From contig JBGAIB010000001.1 in the NCBI GenBank assembly GCA_044225825.1, positions 620,001 through 684,000 on the forward strand: a DNA stretch of 64,000 nucleotides, in the 5' to 3' direction. The DNA is from Bog-950 sp044225825 (lineage in GTDB: Bacteria; Bacteroidota; Bacteroidia; Chitinophagales; LD1). The position numbers and the translations under genes were made by a program. The first letter of the stretch is position 1. Each line of letters opens with the position of its first letter. Shown piece by piece: positions 1 to 7,670 of this stretch. The notes under the pieces were generated by a model. It worked only from the letters and a program-made list of their open reading frames with translations, searched no databases and was not told the DNA's origin.

Positions 1-842
1 TGGCGTTTATGATTTTAAATGAAGACCAAAAAAGTGAAGACTACGATAACCTGCAACACGTGTTTCGTCCTTCGCATGCCGATTATACGTACCAAACCAA
101 ATATGGTTTGCGCGACCACCGGGGTGGGGGACGTTCCAGTGCACGCGAAACAGCTGCCCGCGTATTGGCCGGCGCTGTGGCAAAAACACTTTTAAAACAC
201 TATGGCATTCAGATAAATGCTTATGTTTCGGCAGTTGGGCCGTTAAAAATGGCCAAGAGTTATCAGCAACTGGATCTTAGCCAAACAGACAGCAACATCG
301 TGCGTTGCCCCGATGCCGAAACTGCCGAAAAGATGATCGCGCTAATTCAAAATACAAAAGCCAAAGGCGATACCGTTGGCGGCGTAATTACCTGTGTAGT
401 GAAAGGCACTCCGGTGGGATTAGGCGAACCTGTATTTGACAAACTGCATGCCGATTTAGGAAAGGCCATGTTGAGCATTAACGCCGTGCACGGCTTTGAA
501 TATGGCAGCGGATTTGCCGGTGCCACTATGAACGGCAGTGAACATAACGATGCGTTTACCAAAACTGCTGAAGGGCAGGTAAGCACTTCCACCAACCATT
601 CCGGCGGTATACAGGGGGGCATTAGCAATGGCATGGATATTTATTTTAATGTAGCCTTTAAACCGGTAGCAACCTTAATGCAGGCGCAGCAAACGGTGGA
701 CGACAAAGGCAATGAAGTTGAATTAAAAGCCAAGGGCCGTCACGACCCGTGTGTAGTACCCCGTGCCGTACCTATAGTAGAAGCCATGGCCGCCTTGGTA
801 CTCGCAGACCATTTGCTACGCAACCGCAGCGCTAAGCTGTAG
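1..842 (+). CDS. aroC: Chorismate synthase, C-terminal part (5' end outside window)
   Basis: The enzyme converts 5-enolpyruvylshikimate-3-phosphate to chorismate, the last step of the shikimate pathway, using reduced FMN in the cytoplasm. The reading frame is open from the window edge (first full codon at base 3), so the N-terminal third is missing; the internal ATG at base 9 is not the true start. Family hallmarks visible are FRPSHADYTYQ, the RGGGRSSARET flavin/substrate loop, the GFEYGSGFAGA segment, and the late GRHDPCVVPRAVP motif followed by EAMAA. These are typical in spacing, and the C-terminus looks complete. Its last 11 bases overlap the tail of the convergent membrane-protein gene, so no separate terminator fits between them. 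Confidence 0.97.
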   Translation, partial: AFMILNEDQKSEDYDNLQHVFRPSHADYTYQTKYGLRDHRGGGRSSARETAARVLAGAVAKTLLKHYGIQINAYVSAVGPLKMAKSYQQLDLSQTDSNIVRCPDAETAEKMIALIQNTKAKGDTVGGVITCVVKGTPVGLGEPVFDKLHADLGKAMLSINAVHGFEYGSGFAGATMNGSEHNDAFTKTAEGQVSTSTNHSGGIQGGISNGMDIYFNVAFKPVATLMQAQQTVDDKGNEVELKAKGRHDPCVVPRAVPIVEAMAALVLADHLLRNRSAKL

Positions 843-1677
843 CTGACGGCTGCAGCTCGCCGAACCATTTGCGCTGCACCCAATTCCAATCTAGCAAGGT
901 TAAATTGAGCACCAGCAGTTCTGCTGATATAATGTGCATGACAAAATAATTAGCCAGGCAGAACAAAAACGAAAGAGCTATTAAAACCCGGTCGAAACGG
1001 CGGGTAAAGAACCCGGTTAAAAAACTTAACTGCAGCGTTACATTTACCAGCAGTACGACATTAGCAACCGATTTGTGGCTGATAAGGTATTCCACTATCT
1101 GTGCTTTCCAACCAGTTGGATGTTGCAGCAAAAGATCAAGTTGTTGTTCCATTAAAATGGCGCTTAACTGCCCATCGTGAAAGGCAGAACCGCGCAGCAC
1201 TTTCCAAAGACCTGCTGAGGCAAAAACATACAGCCAGTAATAGCGTGCTCCCTGCCAAAGCAACTCAAAACGTTCTTCTCTTTTACTCCAAAATGGTATG
1301 GTAAGCACCAGTGCCCCTACCAAACCATGATAATTGTGGTAGGTTACCCAGTTAAAAATAAACTGATATAATAACAGACCGATAGTAGTACCGACAATAA
1401 ACATCCGGCGACCCGTAACCATAGCCAGTATGGGTAACAAAAACAACAGCATATCCAACACCGAGGCTACAAACGGATGGGCAAAGGCATACTGCATTAG
1501 GCCCGTGTTGTAAAAAATCAAATACACCCAATCGTTTGCATCGACCGGCACTACCGGCTGGCCCAGTTGCGAAACAAGGACGCCTTGCATAAAGCGGTAA
1601 AACAACAGCACCAGGATAGCACCGAAAGCAAAATTCAACCGCAGGTTATATTGTTTTGCGAAATCAGCGGACATCAT
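832..1677 (-). CDS. Multi-pass membrane protein, possibly HTTM/DoxX-like
   Basis: A 281-aa integral membrane protein with about six hydrophobic helices (roughly residues 15-35, 65-85, 90-110, 115-130, 148-165, 210-265) and no signal peptide. Tryptophan- and tyrosine-rich loops such as WQGARYYWLYVFASAGLWKVLRG recall HTTM-domain proteins, the membrane part of vitamin-K carboxylase-like enzymes, but I see no decisive catalytic motif, so function is unassigned. The start overlaps the end of the upstream gene by 14 bases, implying translational coupling. It is the third gene of an operon led by a LuxE-like acyl-protein synthetase. Its 3' end overlaps chorismate synthase tail to tail. Confidence 0.8.
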   Translation of the reverse strand: MMSADFAKQYNLRLNFAFGAILVLLFYRFMQGVLVSQLGQPVVPVDANDWVYLIFYNTGLMQYAFAHPFVASVLDMLLFLLPILAMVTGRRMFIVGTTIGLLLYQFIFNWVTYHNYHGLVGALVLTIPFWSKREERFELLWQGARYYWLYVFASAGLWKVLRGSAFHDGQLSAILMEQQLDLLLQHPTGWKAQIVEYLISHKSVANVVLLVNVTLQLSFLTGFFTRRFDRVLIALSFLFCLANYFVMHIISAELLVLNLTLLDWNWVQRKWFGELQPSATA

Positions 1678-2119
1678 AGTTGAAAATTAATTCGCGGTTA
1701 GTAACAGATGGAATACCGCCGGCGTTATAGGTTGCAGTGATACGAAAAACCTGCATAACATTTTCTTCGACCATACGCATATCGGCAGCATAGGTAAACA
1801 GCCACCTTTTGAACTTAAGATCACTTACGCTATCGCGACCGGAAGTTAATGCTGCATAATGGCGCAGCGGACCCTGTATCATCTCGCCCTGCGAATCCCA
1901 CACATGGTCGTAATCCACCGGATGGCCGGCAATTTCTACCCCATAGGTAGTATAGGCAGTTTTCGTTTCTTGCTTGAGAGAATACATGCCATACAATAGA
2001 AATGGAAACTCCTCGCGGCTACGTGCAACTCCATACAGGATGCCCAACAGATAAATTGCGACCAGCCCAAAGAGCAGTTTATCTTTTTTGAAAAGCTTTA
2101 CCAAATAAAGTTTATCCAT
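1664..2119 (-). CDS. Membrane-anchored hypothetical protein
   Basis: A 151-aa protein with one N-terminal hydrophobic helix (about residues 14-30, LLFGLVAIYLLGILYG) and a polar remainder predicted to lie outside the membrane. I do not recognise the family. It is sandwiched between the LuxE-like gene (27-base gap upstream) and the six-helix protein (14-base overlap downstream), so the three are very probably co-transcribed. The second and third proteins may form a membrane pair: similar small-plus-large arrangements accompany HTTM-like proteins. That role is inference from position only. Confidence 0.75.
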   Translation of the reverse strand: MDKLYLVKLFKKDKLLFGLVAIYLLGILYGVARSREEFPFLLYGMYSLKQETKTAYTTYGVEIAGHPVDYDHVWDSQGEMIQGPLRHYAALTSGRDSVSDLKFKRWLFTYAADMRMVEENVMQVFRITATYNAGGIPSVTNRELIFNYDVR

Positions 2120-2146
2120 TGCTTCGTTTATTCAATCTGTTCGCAT

Positions 2147-3127
2147 TCACACATACATCAAATTACAACCGCGCAGTTCAGCATTATCCATACGTCCCAA
2201 TATTTCGAAACTTCCGTCTGCAGCCATTCGGCACATATCGTTGGTAGCAATAAAGGAACAGGAATACAAATTGGCGAGGTCAATCACATTTACCGCGCCT
2301 GCTTCGTTCTGTGTTAGCAAACGGGTTGGTTCATACACATCGCGGGGCACAATTCGCATCCAGGGGGGCAGCCGGAAAATTCCCTGTCCTTTGGAATAAC
2401 CCTGGGAAAGAAGTTCCGTCATACCATATTCCGAATGAATTTGCGGCACGCCAAAACCACGTGTTAAAATTGCATGCACCTCCGGACGCGTTAATTCTTC
2501 TCTCCTGCCCTTCATGCCGCCGGTTTCCATCACTATCAACTCCGGAAACGCTACGGGATATTGCTCCGCAAAATCCAATAATGCATACGTTACCCCTAGT
2601 AAGAGCGTTTTACGAGCCTGCTGTTTTAATTGCTTTAGTACCGTTTGTAGTTTTTCAAAATCGTTCAGAAAAAAACCGCTTTCGGTTTTGCCCGATAAGC
2701 GGATCAGTTTATCGGCCATATATACCAGCGAAGAATTACCCCGCTCCAGATAAGAGGGTAAGAGTGCAAGGATGGTGTAATCTTCGGGGGCACCATAAAA
2801 CAGTTGAAAGGCCTTTAAAAAACTACGCTCGTATAAGGCGGTATCGGCAACATAATGTTTGCTGGAAACCGTACCTGTGGTTCCGCTGCTTTCAAATCGT
2901 ACGGCAGCCTGTTTACCATTGGCAATAACGCTGTGCGATTTAAAAAAGCTAATAGGGAGAAAGGGAATATGTTGCCAGCAATTTACAGTTTCGGGTGTGC
3001 GGTTAAACGATTGGCAGAAGCGGGCATAGATCTCCACCGACTGGTATTGATAGCGGAATACCTGTAAGGCAACCTCTTCAAAATCAGCGTCGTTAACTTC
3101 TAAAATGCGTTGTTGCAAACCGTTCAA
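2147..3127 (-). CDS. LuxE-family acyl-protein synthetase
   Basis: A 326-aa member of the LuxE/acyl-protein synthetase family, adenylating enzymes that activate a fatty acid and transfer it to a protein or thiol. Support comes from FLPISFFKSH near residue 55, the nucleotide-binding loop FESSGTTG near residue 80, SKHYVADTALYERSF after it, and a late YGMTELLSQGY motif like the ANL-superfamily A5 region. No luxCD reductase or luciferase genes are nearby, so this is not a luminescence operon; in Bacteroidota such stand-alone copies are common and their substrate is unknown. It is the first gene of a three-gene operon with two membrane proteins and is divergent from the lipoprotein gene starting 60 bases away. 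Confidence 0.87.
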   Translation of the reverse strand: MNGLQQRILEVNDADFEEVALQVFRYQYQSVEIYARFCQSFNRTPETVNCWQHIPFLPISFFKSHSVIANGKQAAVRFESSGTTGTVSSKHYVADTALYERSFLKAFQLFYGAPEDYTILALLPSYLERGNSSLVYMADKLIRLSGKTESGFFLNDFEKLQTVLKQLKQQARKTLLLGVTYALLDFAEQYPVAFPELIVMETGGMKGRREELTRPEVHAILTRGFGVPQIHSEYGMTELLSQGYSKGQGIFRLPPWMRIVPRDVYEPTRLLTQNEAGAVNVIDLANLYSCSFIATNDMCRMAADGSFEILGRMDNAELRGCNLMYV

Positions 3128-3187
3128 ACGTCAAAAATTAAAGGTCAAAATTGCAATAATTCAGTGAACAAGCGTTTAATTCGTTAC

Positions 3188-3703
3188 ATGAAGCGCCTTT
3201 TACTTTTTGCCTTAGTGCTGGCCGGGCTGGCAGGCTGTGTTAAACCGCCTACGTATCCCGATGTACCGGTTATTACCTGGAAGAGCGCTTCGACCAACAT
3301 AGTGCGCAGCGGCTATGTAGATACGCTGATCTTTTCCTTTACGGATGGCGATGGCGATATCGGTGTAACTCCATCTTCTTCCGACACCTGCGATCTTTGC
3401 GCTTTTAAGAAAGGTGACTCCTCCTGTCTGCATATGGGCGGGTTCAACATCTTCCTGATTGATAGCCGGGATACCTGCGTTAGCACTTTTGCTTCGGCCA
3501 ATATTGAACAGAAAGGCCGCTTTGACGACATTAGCGGCGAACTGGTTGTTATTACCGCCATCGATTCCAAAAAATGCCTGGCGCCACCTAACATTAATTG
3601 CCCCAACGATACGGTGCGCTATAAAATTGTATTGCGCGATAAGGCAGGGCACTTCAGCAACTTTATAGAAACCGACCCTATCATTGTTCTGGGGCATTGG
3701 TAA
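3188..3703 (+). CDS. Lipoprotein of unknown function
   Basis: A 171-aa predicted outer-membrane or periplasmic lipoprotein. I chose the ATG at 3188 rather than an upstream start because it gives a proper signal peptide, MKRLLLFALVLAGLAGC, ending in the lipobox LAGC. The mature part contains an FTDGDGDIGV acidic motif typical of Bacteroidota lipoproteins with calcium-binding or Ig-like folds, and four cysteines spaced CDLC...C...C that may form disulfides. No enzymatic motif is visible. Divergent from the LuxE-like operon; convergent with the caspase gene 28 bases downstream. Confidence 0.85.
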   Translation: MKRLLLFALVLAGLAGCVKPPTYPDVPVITWKSASTNIVRSGYVDTLIFSFTDGDGDIGVTPSSSDTCDLCAFKKGDSSCLHMGGFNIFLIDSRDTCVSTFASANIEQKGRFDDISGELVVITAIDSKKCLAPPNINCPNDTVRYKIVLRDKAGHFSNFIETDPIIVLGHW

Positions 3704-3731
3704 CTTACCAACTTTGCTTCTCTTCCGGTTT

Positions 3732-6700
3732 TTATTTTTTCCTGTATTTGGCCATCATCGCGGCAAACTCAGGTAGTTTTCGAATGTTATCCAAATCGGT
3801 ATCCTCTCCCATGTGTTTAAAGTCCGCATAACCGGCTTTAATAGAAGCTTCGAGGTAGCGAAGCGCCTCGGTTGAATTTTTCTGCAGCGAATAGATACAA
3901 GCCAGGTTATACATACTACCCTGATCGTACGGATTGAGCGCTATTGACTTTTTAAACCATTCAATGCTCTTCACCATATCATTAGCCAGGTAATAGTTGT
4001 AAGCCATCGTAAAGAAACTGTTGTCGGTATTTAAGCTATCAATGGCAACAGCCTTTTCAACAAACGGTTTTGCCTGTTCAGGTTTTTTGAGGGTAAGGCC
4101 GATAAACTCAGCCATACGATTTAGATAGTAGGTATTGTTAGGTGCCAGTTGCAATACGGTATCGTAATACAGCTGTGCCTGTTCATAGTTACCCTTGCGT
4201 TGTTCCATGGAGCCGTATAAATAAGTTACGGGTGCCGTGTACAAGTCATCGGCTTTTCGGGTTTTCTCTAACCACAGGCGGGCTTCGTCATCGTGGCCGA
4301 GTGTATAATAGAGGCTGCCCAGCTGGTACATCGACGATGAGGTTGTGCCATGGTCCATCATTTTATGAATGTAATAAGCAGCCTTTGCGCTATCGGGTAT
4401 AGCCATATACGCATTAACCAAACGTTCCACAATATTGGAATGGTAGGTGGTGTCAACCTTCAAACTCTTTTCGTAATAACGAACGGCCTGTTCCTGATTG
4501 CCTAAAACACGATAAGCATCAGCTGCGGCTGTAAGCGCCGTTGCATAGGTGGTATCCATGGCAAATGCCTTATCGTACATTTTAATTGCGCCCGGATAAT
4601 CCTTTTTTGCTTCCAGCACCAACCCAACATTATAATACGCCGTGCGACCTTTAGGATCGTACTTTATGGCCTTGTTATAATACCATAGAGCGGAGTCGTA
4701 TTTTTCGGAATTGTAAAAGTTGTTACCTAATTGTATGTAGGCAGAACTGTAGGCGGAATCAAGTTTCAGCACCTTTTTGCGTAATATCCGTTCTTCGATA
4801 TCCGTACTATCCATTTCGTCGTATGCGCGTGAAAGGTCGTACCAATACTCCACCGAACCTGTGTCGCGCATAACCGCCATACTGTAGTACAAGCTTGCAT
4901 TATAATACTCGCCGGTATTAAAGTAAAACTTACCCAAAGTATGACATGGCTGGGCATATGCCGTATCATGATCCATGGCCTGTATGTAATAATACTTAGC
5001 ATTAAAGGTATCCTTCTGCTGCATGTACGTACGGCCTAACCAGTACATGGCTTTTGCATCGCCCGTATCCAATAAGGTGCAGTAGTAGTAATACATCTCG
5101 GCCGAATCGAATCGGTCGGCGTTATAATGCAAACGGGCAATGTTCCGGTAGTTATCGGCATCGTATTGCTCAATTGACTTGGAGAGATGATAGAGTTTAA
5201 AAGCCGTTTCGGGTTGACGCATGTTTTCGTATAAGATAGCGAGGTTGGAATAGGCCATGTGATAGTTGCTATCGTACATAATGGCCTTATTATACAGGGC
5301 CATTGCTTCGGAACGTTTGGTGGTATCCAGGCAAACTACGTTCGCCAGGTTATTGTAGGCCCAGGCATAGGTGCTATCAAAAGCCAATACCTTTTTATAT
5401 GCGTTGGCTGCTGCTTTATAATCCTTCTGAATTTTGGCAATTACCCCCAGGTTAAGCCAGGTACCGGTTAGTTTTGGGTTTATATCCAGCGCTTTTTTAT
5501 AAAAGGTTTTCGCCTGCTCTAAATCATCCCATCCATAGTAATGATCGCCTACGTGGTCGTAGAATAAATCCATACTGTTGCTGCCCACCAGCAATGCTAC
5601 CTTTATAAGACTATCGGCCTGGGCGGGTTGATTAGCCCTACGCATAAGGTTAGCAATATTTACCAGCGCAAATCCATCGCGCGGATTCAGCTTCAGGTAT
5701 TTTTCGTAATTCATCCGCGAGGAATCGTCGCGGCCGCAGTAACTATATACCTCACCCAACAGATAGTAGGCATAGCTGGCGTTTTCTTCCAGCTTAACTG
5801 CTGTTTGCAGTTTATCGATACAGAGATTGAGATTAGCGGTGGTGTATTGGTTTTTATACCCCGTCATTTTATAATACAACACGTAGGCTTCCAGGTATAA
5901 TTTACGTGCCTGATACGAGGGCGTCAGGTAATGGTCGGGACCCAGGATCTTGCAGGCTGCGTCCAACTGATCGATACTGGTTTGCCAGCGCTGCATTTGC
6001 TCGCGCTCCACTTTTTCGTTATAGCTGTCCACATCCTTTTTACCGCTTAGCTGGCTTTGAATGAAAATCATGGTGCCATCCTGCAAAGCGGCTACAATGT
6101 TACGTTTGGCGGTACGTTTTAATTCCGTTTTAGCAGAAGAAGAATCCAGTTTCAGATAGTAGCTGAATGCAGAATTATCTTTAGGCTCCAGCAAGGCACC
6201 TTTGGTTAATGCTGTTTTAAACGAATTGTAGACTTCCTTTACCAATGGCGTTTCGTCCTTCAGCAGATCATCCTCTACCGAACGGTGGGGGTCCACCGCA
6301 GCCATCTCGGGCAGTTGACCCATTTTTTGTTGTTTGAGCGCATAATAGGTGGGCATGTCCATCTCCACCAATTTCTTTTTAGGATCGCCGTGTACATCGG
6401 GGTTTTGTGACTCGCCGGTTTGTTTGGAAACTTCGGTTTGCAGATAGTCCCTGATCTCCTTTACGGTTATAATACTATCGTTATTGCTGTTGGCAAGACC
6501 TTTTAAACCTTCTTCCAACACATACGAGAATATACCGCGGCCACCGCCCCAGCGGGAATTTTCTTCGCTTACCTCATTGGGTTGACAGGAGAGCAACTTT
6601 ATTTCCTTCCCCCAACTTTCCTGCAGAGCTGTTAAGGTACGCTCACGGCCGCTTTGTCCGCCGCTGAGCATGGCACCACTGTGGCAGGCATCGGCAATAA

Positions 6701-7220
6701 ATACCACGTTCACATCCTTTTTGGCAAACTTGGCTATAATGGAACTCAACTTTTGCAATTCGATATACTCGCTACCGCTGAGGTAGTTTTTTTTCAGCGA
6801 TTTGCTTAACAACAACAAGGCATCTTCGCCTTCGCTCAGGGCCTGTTCAATATCACCGTGGCCGGCAAAATAGAAGTAGATCAAGTCGCCGGGCTGTGAG
6901 GTTTCCTTCAGGTAATACAGTTCATCGAAAATATTGGCACGGGTAGCGTCGGCATTTAAAAACAGTTTAATGTTTTCGGCAGGTACCGAGCCACCGGCTT
7001 TCGATTTCAGGAAGTTGGCAAAACTTTGTGCATCGCGGTCGGCATATTGCAGGGAGGGCACTTCGTTGTATTTCGAAACGCCGACAATGAGGGCATATAC
7101 TTTACCGCCCAGGGGTGTTTGGGTATTTACCAGTATAGCGCCCCGGTCGCCCCCTTCCTGCGCATGCAGGAAAGTGCTGAGGAGCAGAAACCATAACAGG
7201 TAGAGGCTGCTGCTTTTCAT
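3732..7220 (-). CDS. Exported caspase-domain (peptidase C14) protein with long TPR array
   Basis: A 1162-aa protein read from the ATG at 7220, which gives the signal peptide MKSSSLYLLWFLLLSTFLHAQ; an in-frame ATG 12 codons upstream (7256) would bury it. A caspase-like domain spans about residues 35-300 with the catalytic dyad in FAGHGD (His121) and DACHSG (Cys179), preceded by the typical ALIVGVSKY strand. From about residue 430 to the end it is made of tetratricopeptide-type repeats (AxxNLGVIAK, AYYNVGLVLE and others). Substrate is unknown; cysteine peptidases of this kind usually cleave after Arg or Lys. A paralogue with the same layout and similar C-terminal sequence lies at 44515-47022. 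Confidence 0.92.
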   Translation of the reverse strand: MKSSSLYLLWFLLLSTFLHAQEGGDRGAILVNTQTPLGGKVYALIVGVSKYNEVPSLQYADRDAQSFANFLKSKAGGSVPAENIKLFLNADATRANIFDELYYLKETSQPGDLIYFYFAGHGDIEQALSEGEDALLLLSKSLKKNYLSGSEYIELQKLSSIIAKFAKKDVNVVFIADACHSGAMLSGGQSGRERTLTALQESWGKEIKLLSCQPNEVSEENSRWGGGRGIFSYVLEEGLKGLANSNNDSIITVKEIRDYLQTEVSKQTGESQNPDVHGDPKKKLVEMDMPTYYALKQQKMGQLPEMAAVDPHRSVEDDLLKDETPLVKEVYNSFKTALTKGALLEPKDNSAFSYYLKLDSSSAKTELKRTAKRNIVAALQDGTMIFIQSQLSGKKDVDSYNEKVEREQMQRWQTSIDQLDAACKILGPDHYLTPSYQARKLYLEAYVLYYKMTGYKNQYTTANLNLCIDKLQTAVKLEENASYAYYLLGEVYSYCGRDDSSRMNYEKYLKLNPRDGFALVNIANLMRRANQPAQADSLIKVALLVGSNSMDLFYDHVGDHYYGWDDLEQAKTFYKKALDINPKLTGTWLNLGVIAKIQKDYKAAANAYKKVLAFDSTYAWAYNNLANVVCLDTTKRSEAMALYNKAIMYDSNYHMAYSNLAILYENMRQPETAFKLYHLSKSIEQYDADNYRNIARLHYNADRFDSAEMYYYYCTLLDTGDAKAMYWLGRTYMQQKDTFNAKYYYIQAMDHDTAYAQPCHTLGKFYFNTGEYYNASLYYSMAVMRDTGSVEYWYDLSRAYDEMDSTDIEERILRKKVLKLDSAYSSAYIQLGNNFYNSEKYDSALWYYNKAIKYDPKGRTAYYNVGLVLEAKKDYPGAIKMYDKAFAMDTTYATALTAAADAYRVLGNQEQAVRYYEKSLKVDTTYHSNIVERLVNAYMAIPDSAKAAYYIHKMMDHGTTSSSMYQLGSLYYTLGHDDEARLWLEKTRKADDLYTAPVTYLYGSMEQRKGNYEQAQLYYDTVLQLAPNNTYYLNRMAEFIGLTLKKPEQAKPFVEKAVAIDSLNTDNSFFTMAYNYYLANDMVKSIEWFKKSIALNPYDQGSMYNLACIYSLQKNSTEALRYLEASIKAGYADFKHMGEDTDLDNIRKLPEFAAMMAKYRKK

Positions 7221-7670
7221 ACGATTTCTGAGATGTTCAAACTTAGCGGTTTTCATACGCTTTTAGCATTCCTTAGGAATTAGGTCTAAAGTTACCGAAT
7301 CGGTATGCGGTAAAAGCACCCGAAAAGCAGTAATTCTTACTACAAAGATAGCGATAACCGGAGCGGTGTATGTTACCCGGGTTACTGAGAAATATCAGCC
7401 TAACCTATGTCGGCCAGACTCATTTTTTGCTTTCTCTAACATTTTCTTATGCTTTTGTTTTTCAATCATTTAGATGCCTTGCGACTGAGGTTTGACTGAT
7501 TTTGGACTGAGGTTTTTAAACGCAGCGAAAATAGGATCGGTCAGCGCCCTGTCCTTACACTATAAAAATAATATTTTTTGAAACAATTTTCAAATTTATT
7601 TATCATAATGCAATAAAAAACGCCGGCTGCAAAGGCATACCGGCGTCCGAAATTCAACAAACGTATCTTT
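7221..7670. other. Intergenic region upstream of the caspase gene
   Basis: About 450 bases separate the caspase gene start from the stop of the large T9SS protein gene, both on the minus strand. I see no convincing ORF or RNA gene. It should contain the caspase promoter: reading the minus strand, TAACTTTA near 7293 resembles the Bacteroidota TAnnTTTG element, but weakly. A repeated GACTGAGGTTT word occurs twice around 7483-7516. The left end carries the terminator of the 7671 gene. Confidence 0.5.
7605..7646 (-). terminator. Rho-independent terminator of the T9SS surface-protein gene
   Basis: The stem ACGCCGG (7620-7626) pairs with CCGGCGT (7640-7646) around a 13-base loop. On the minus strand the hairpin is followed directly by a T-run (complement of the A-run at 7614-7620). 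It sits 25 bases past the stop codon of the minus-strand gene. Confidence 0.75.

Noticed and set aside
2147..3127. A bioluminescence (lux) operon
   Set aside because: Only a LuxE-like protein is present; no luxAB, luxC or luxD genes are nearby.
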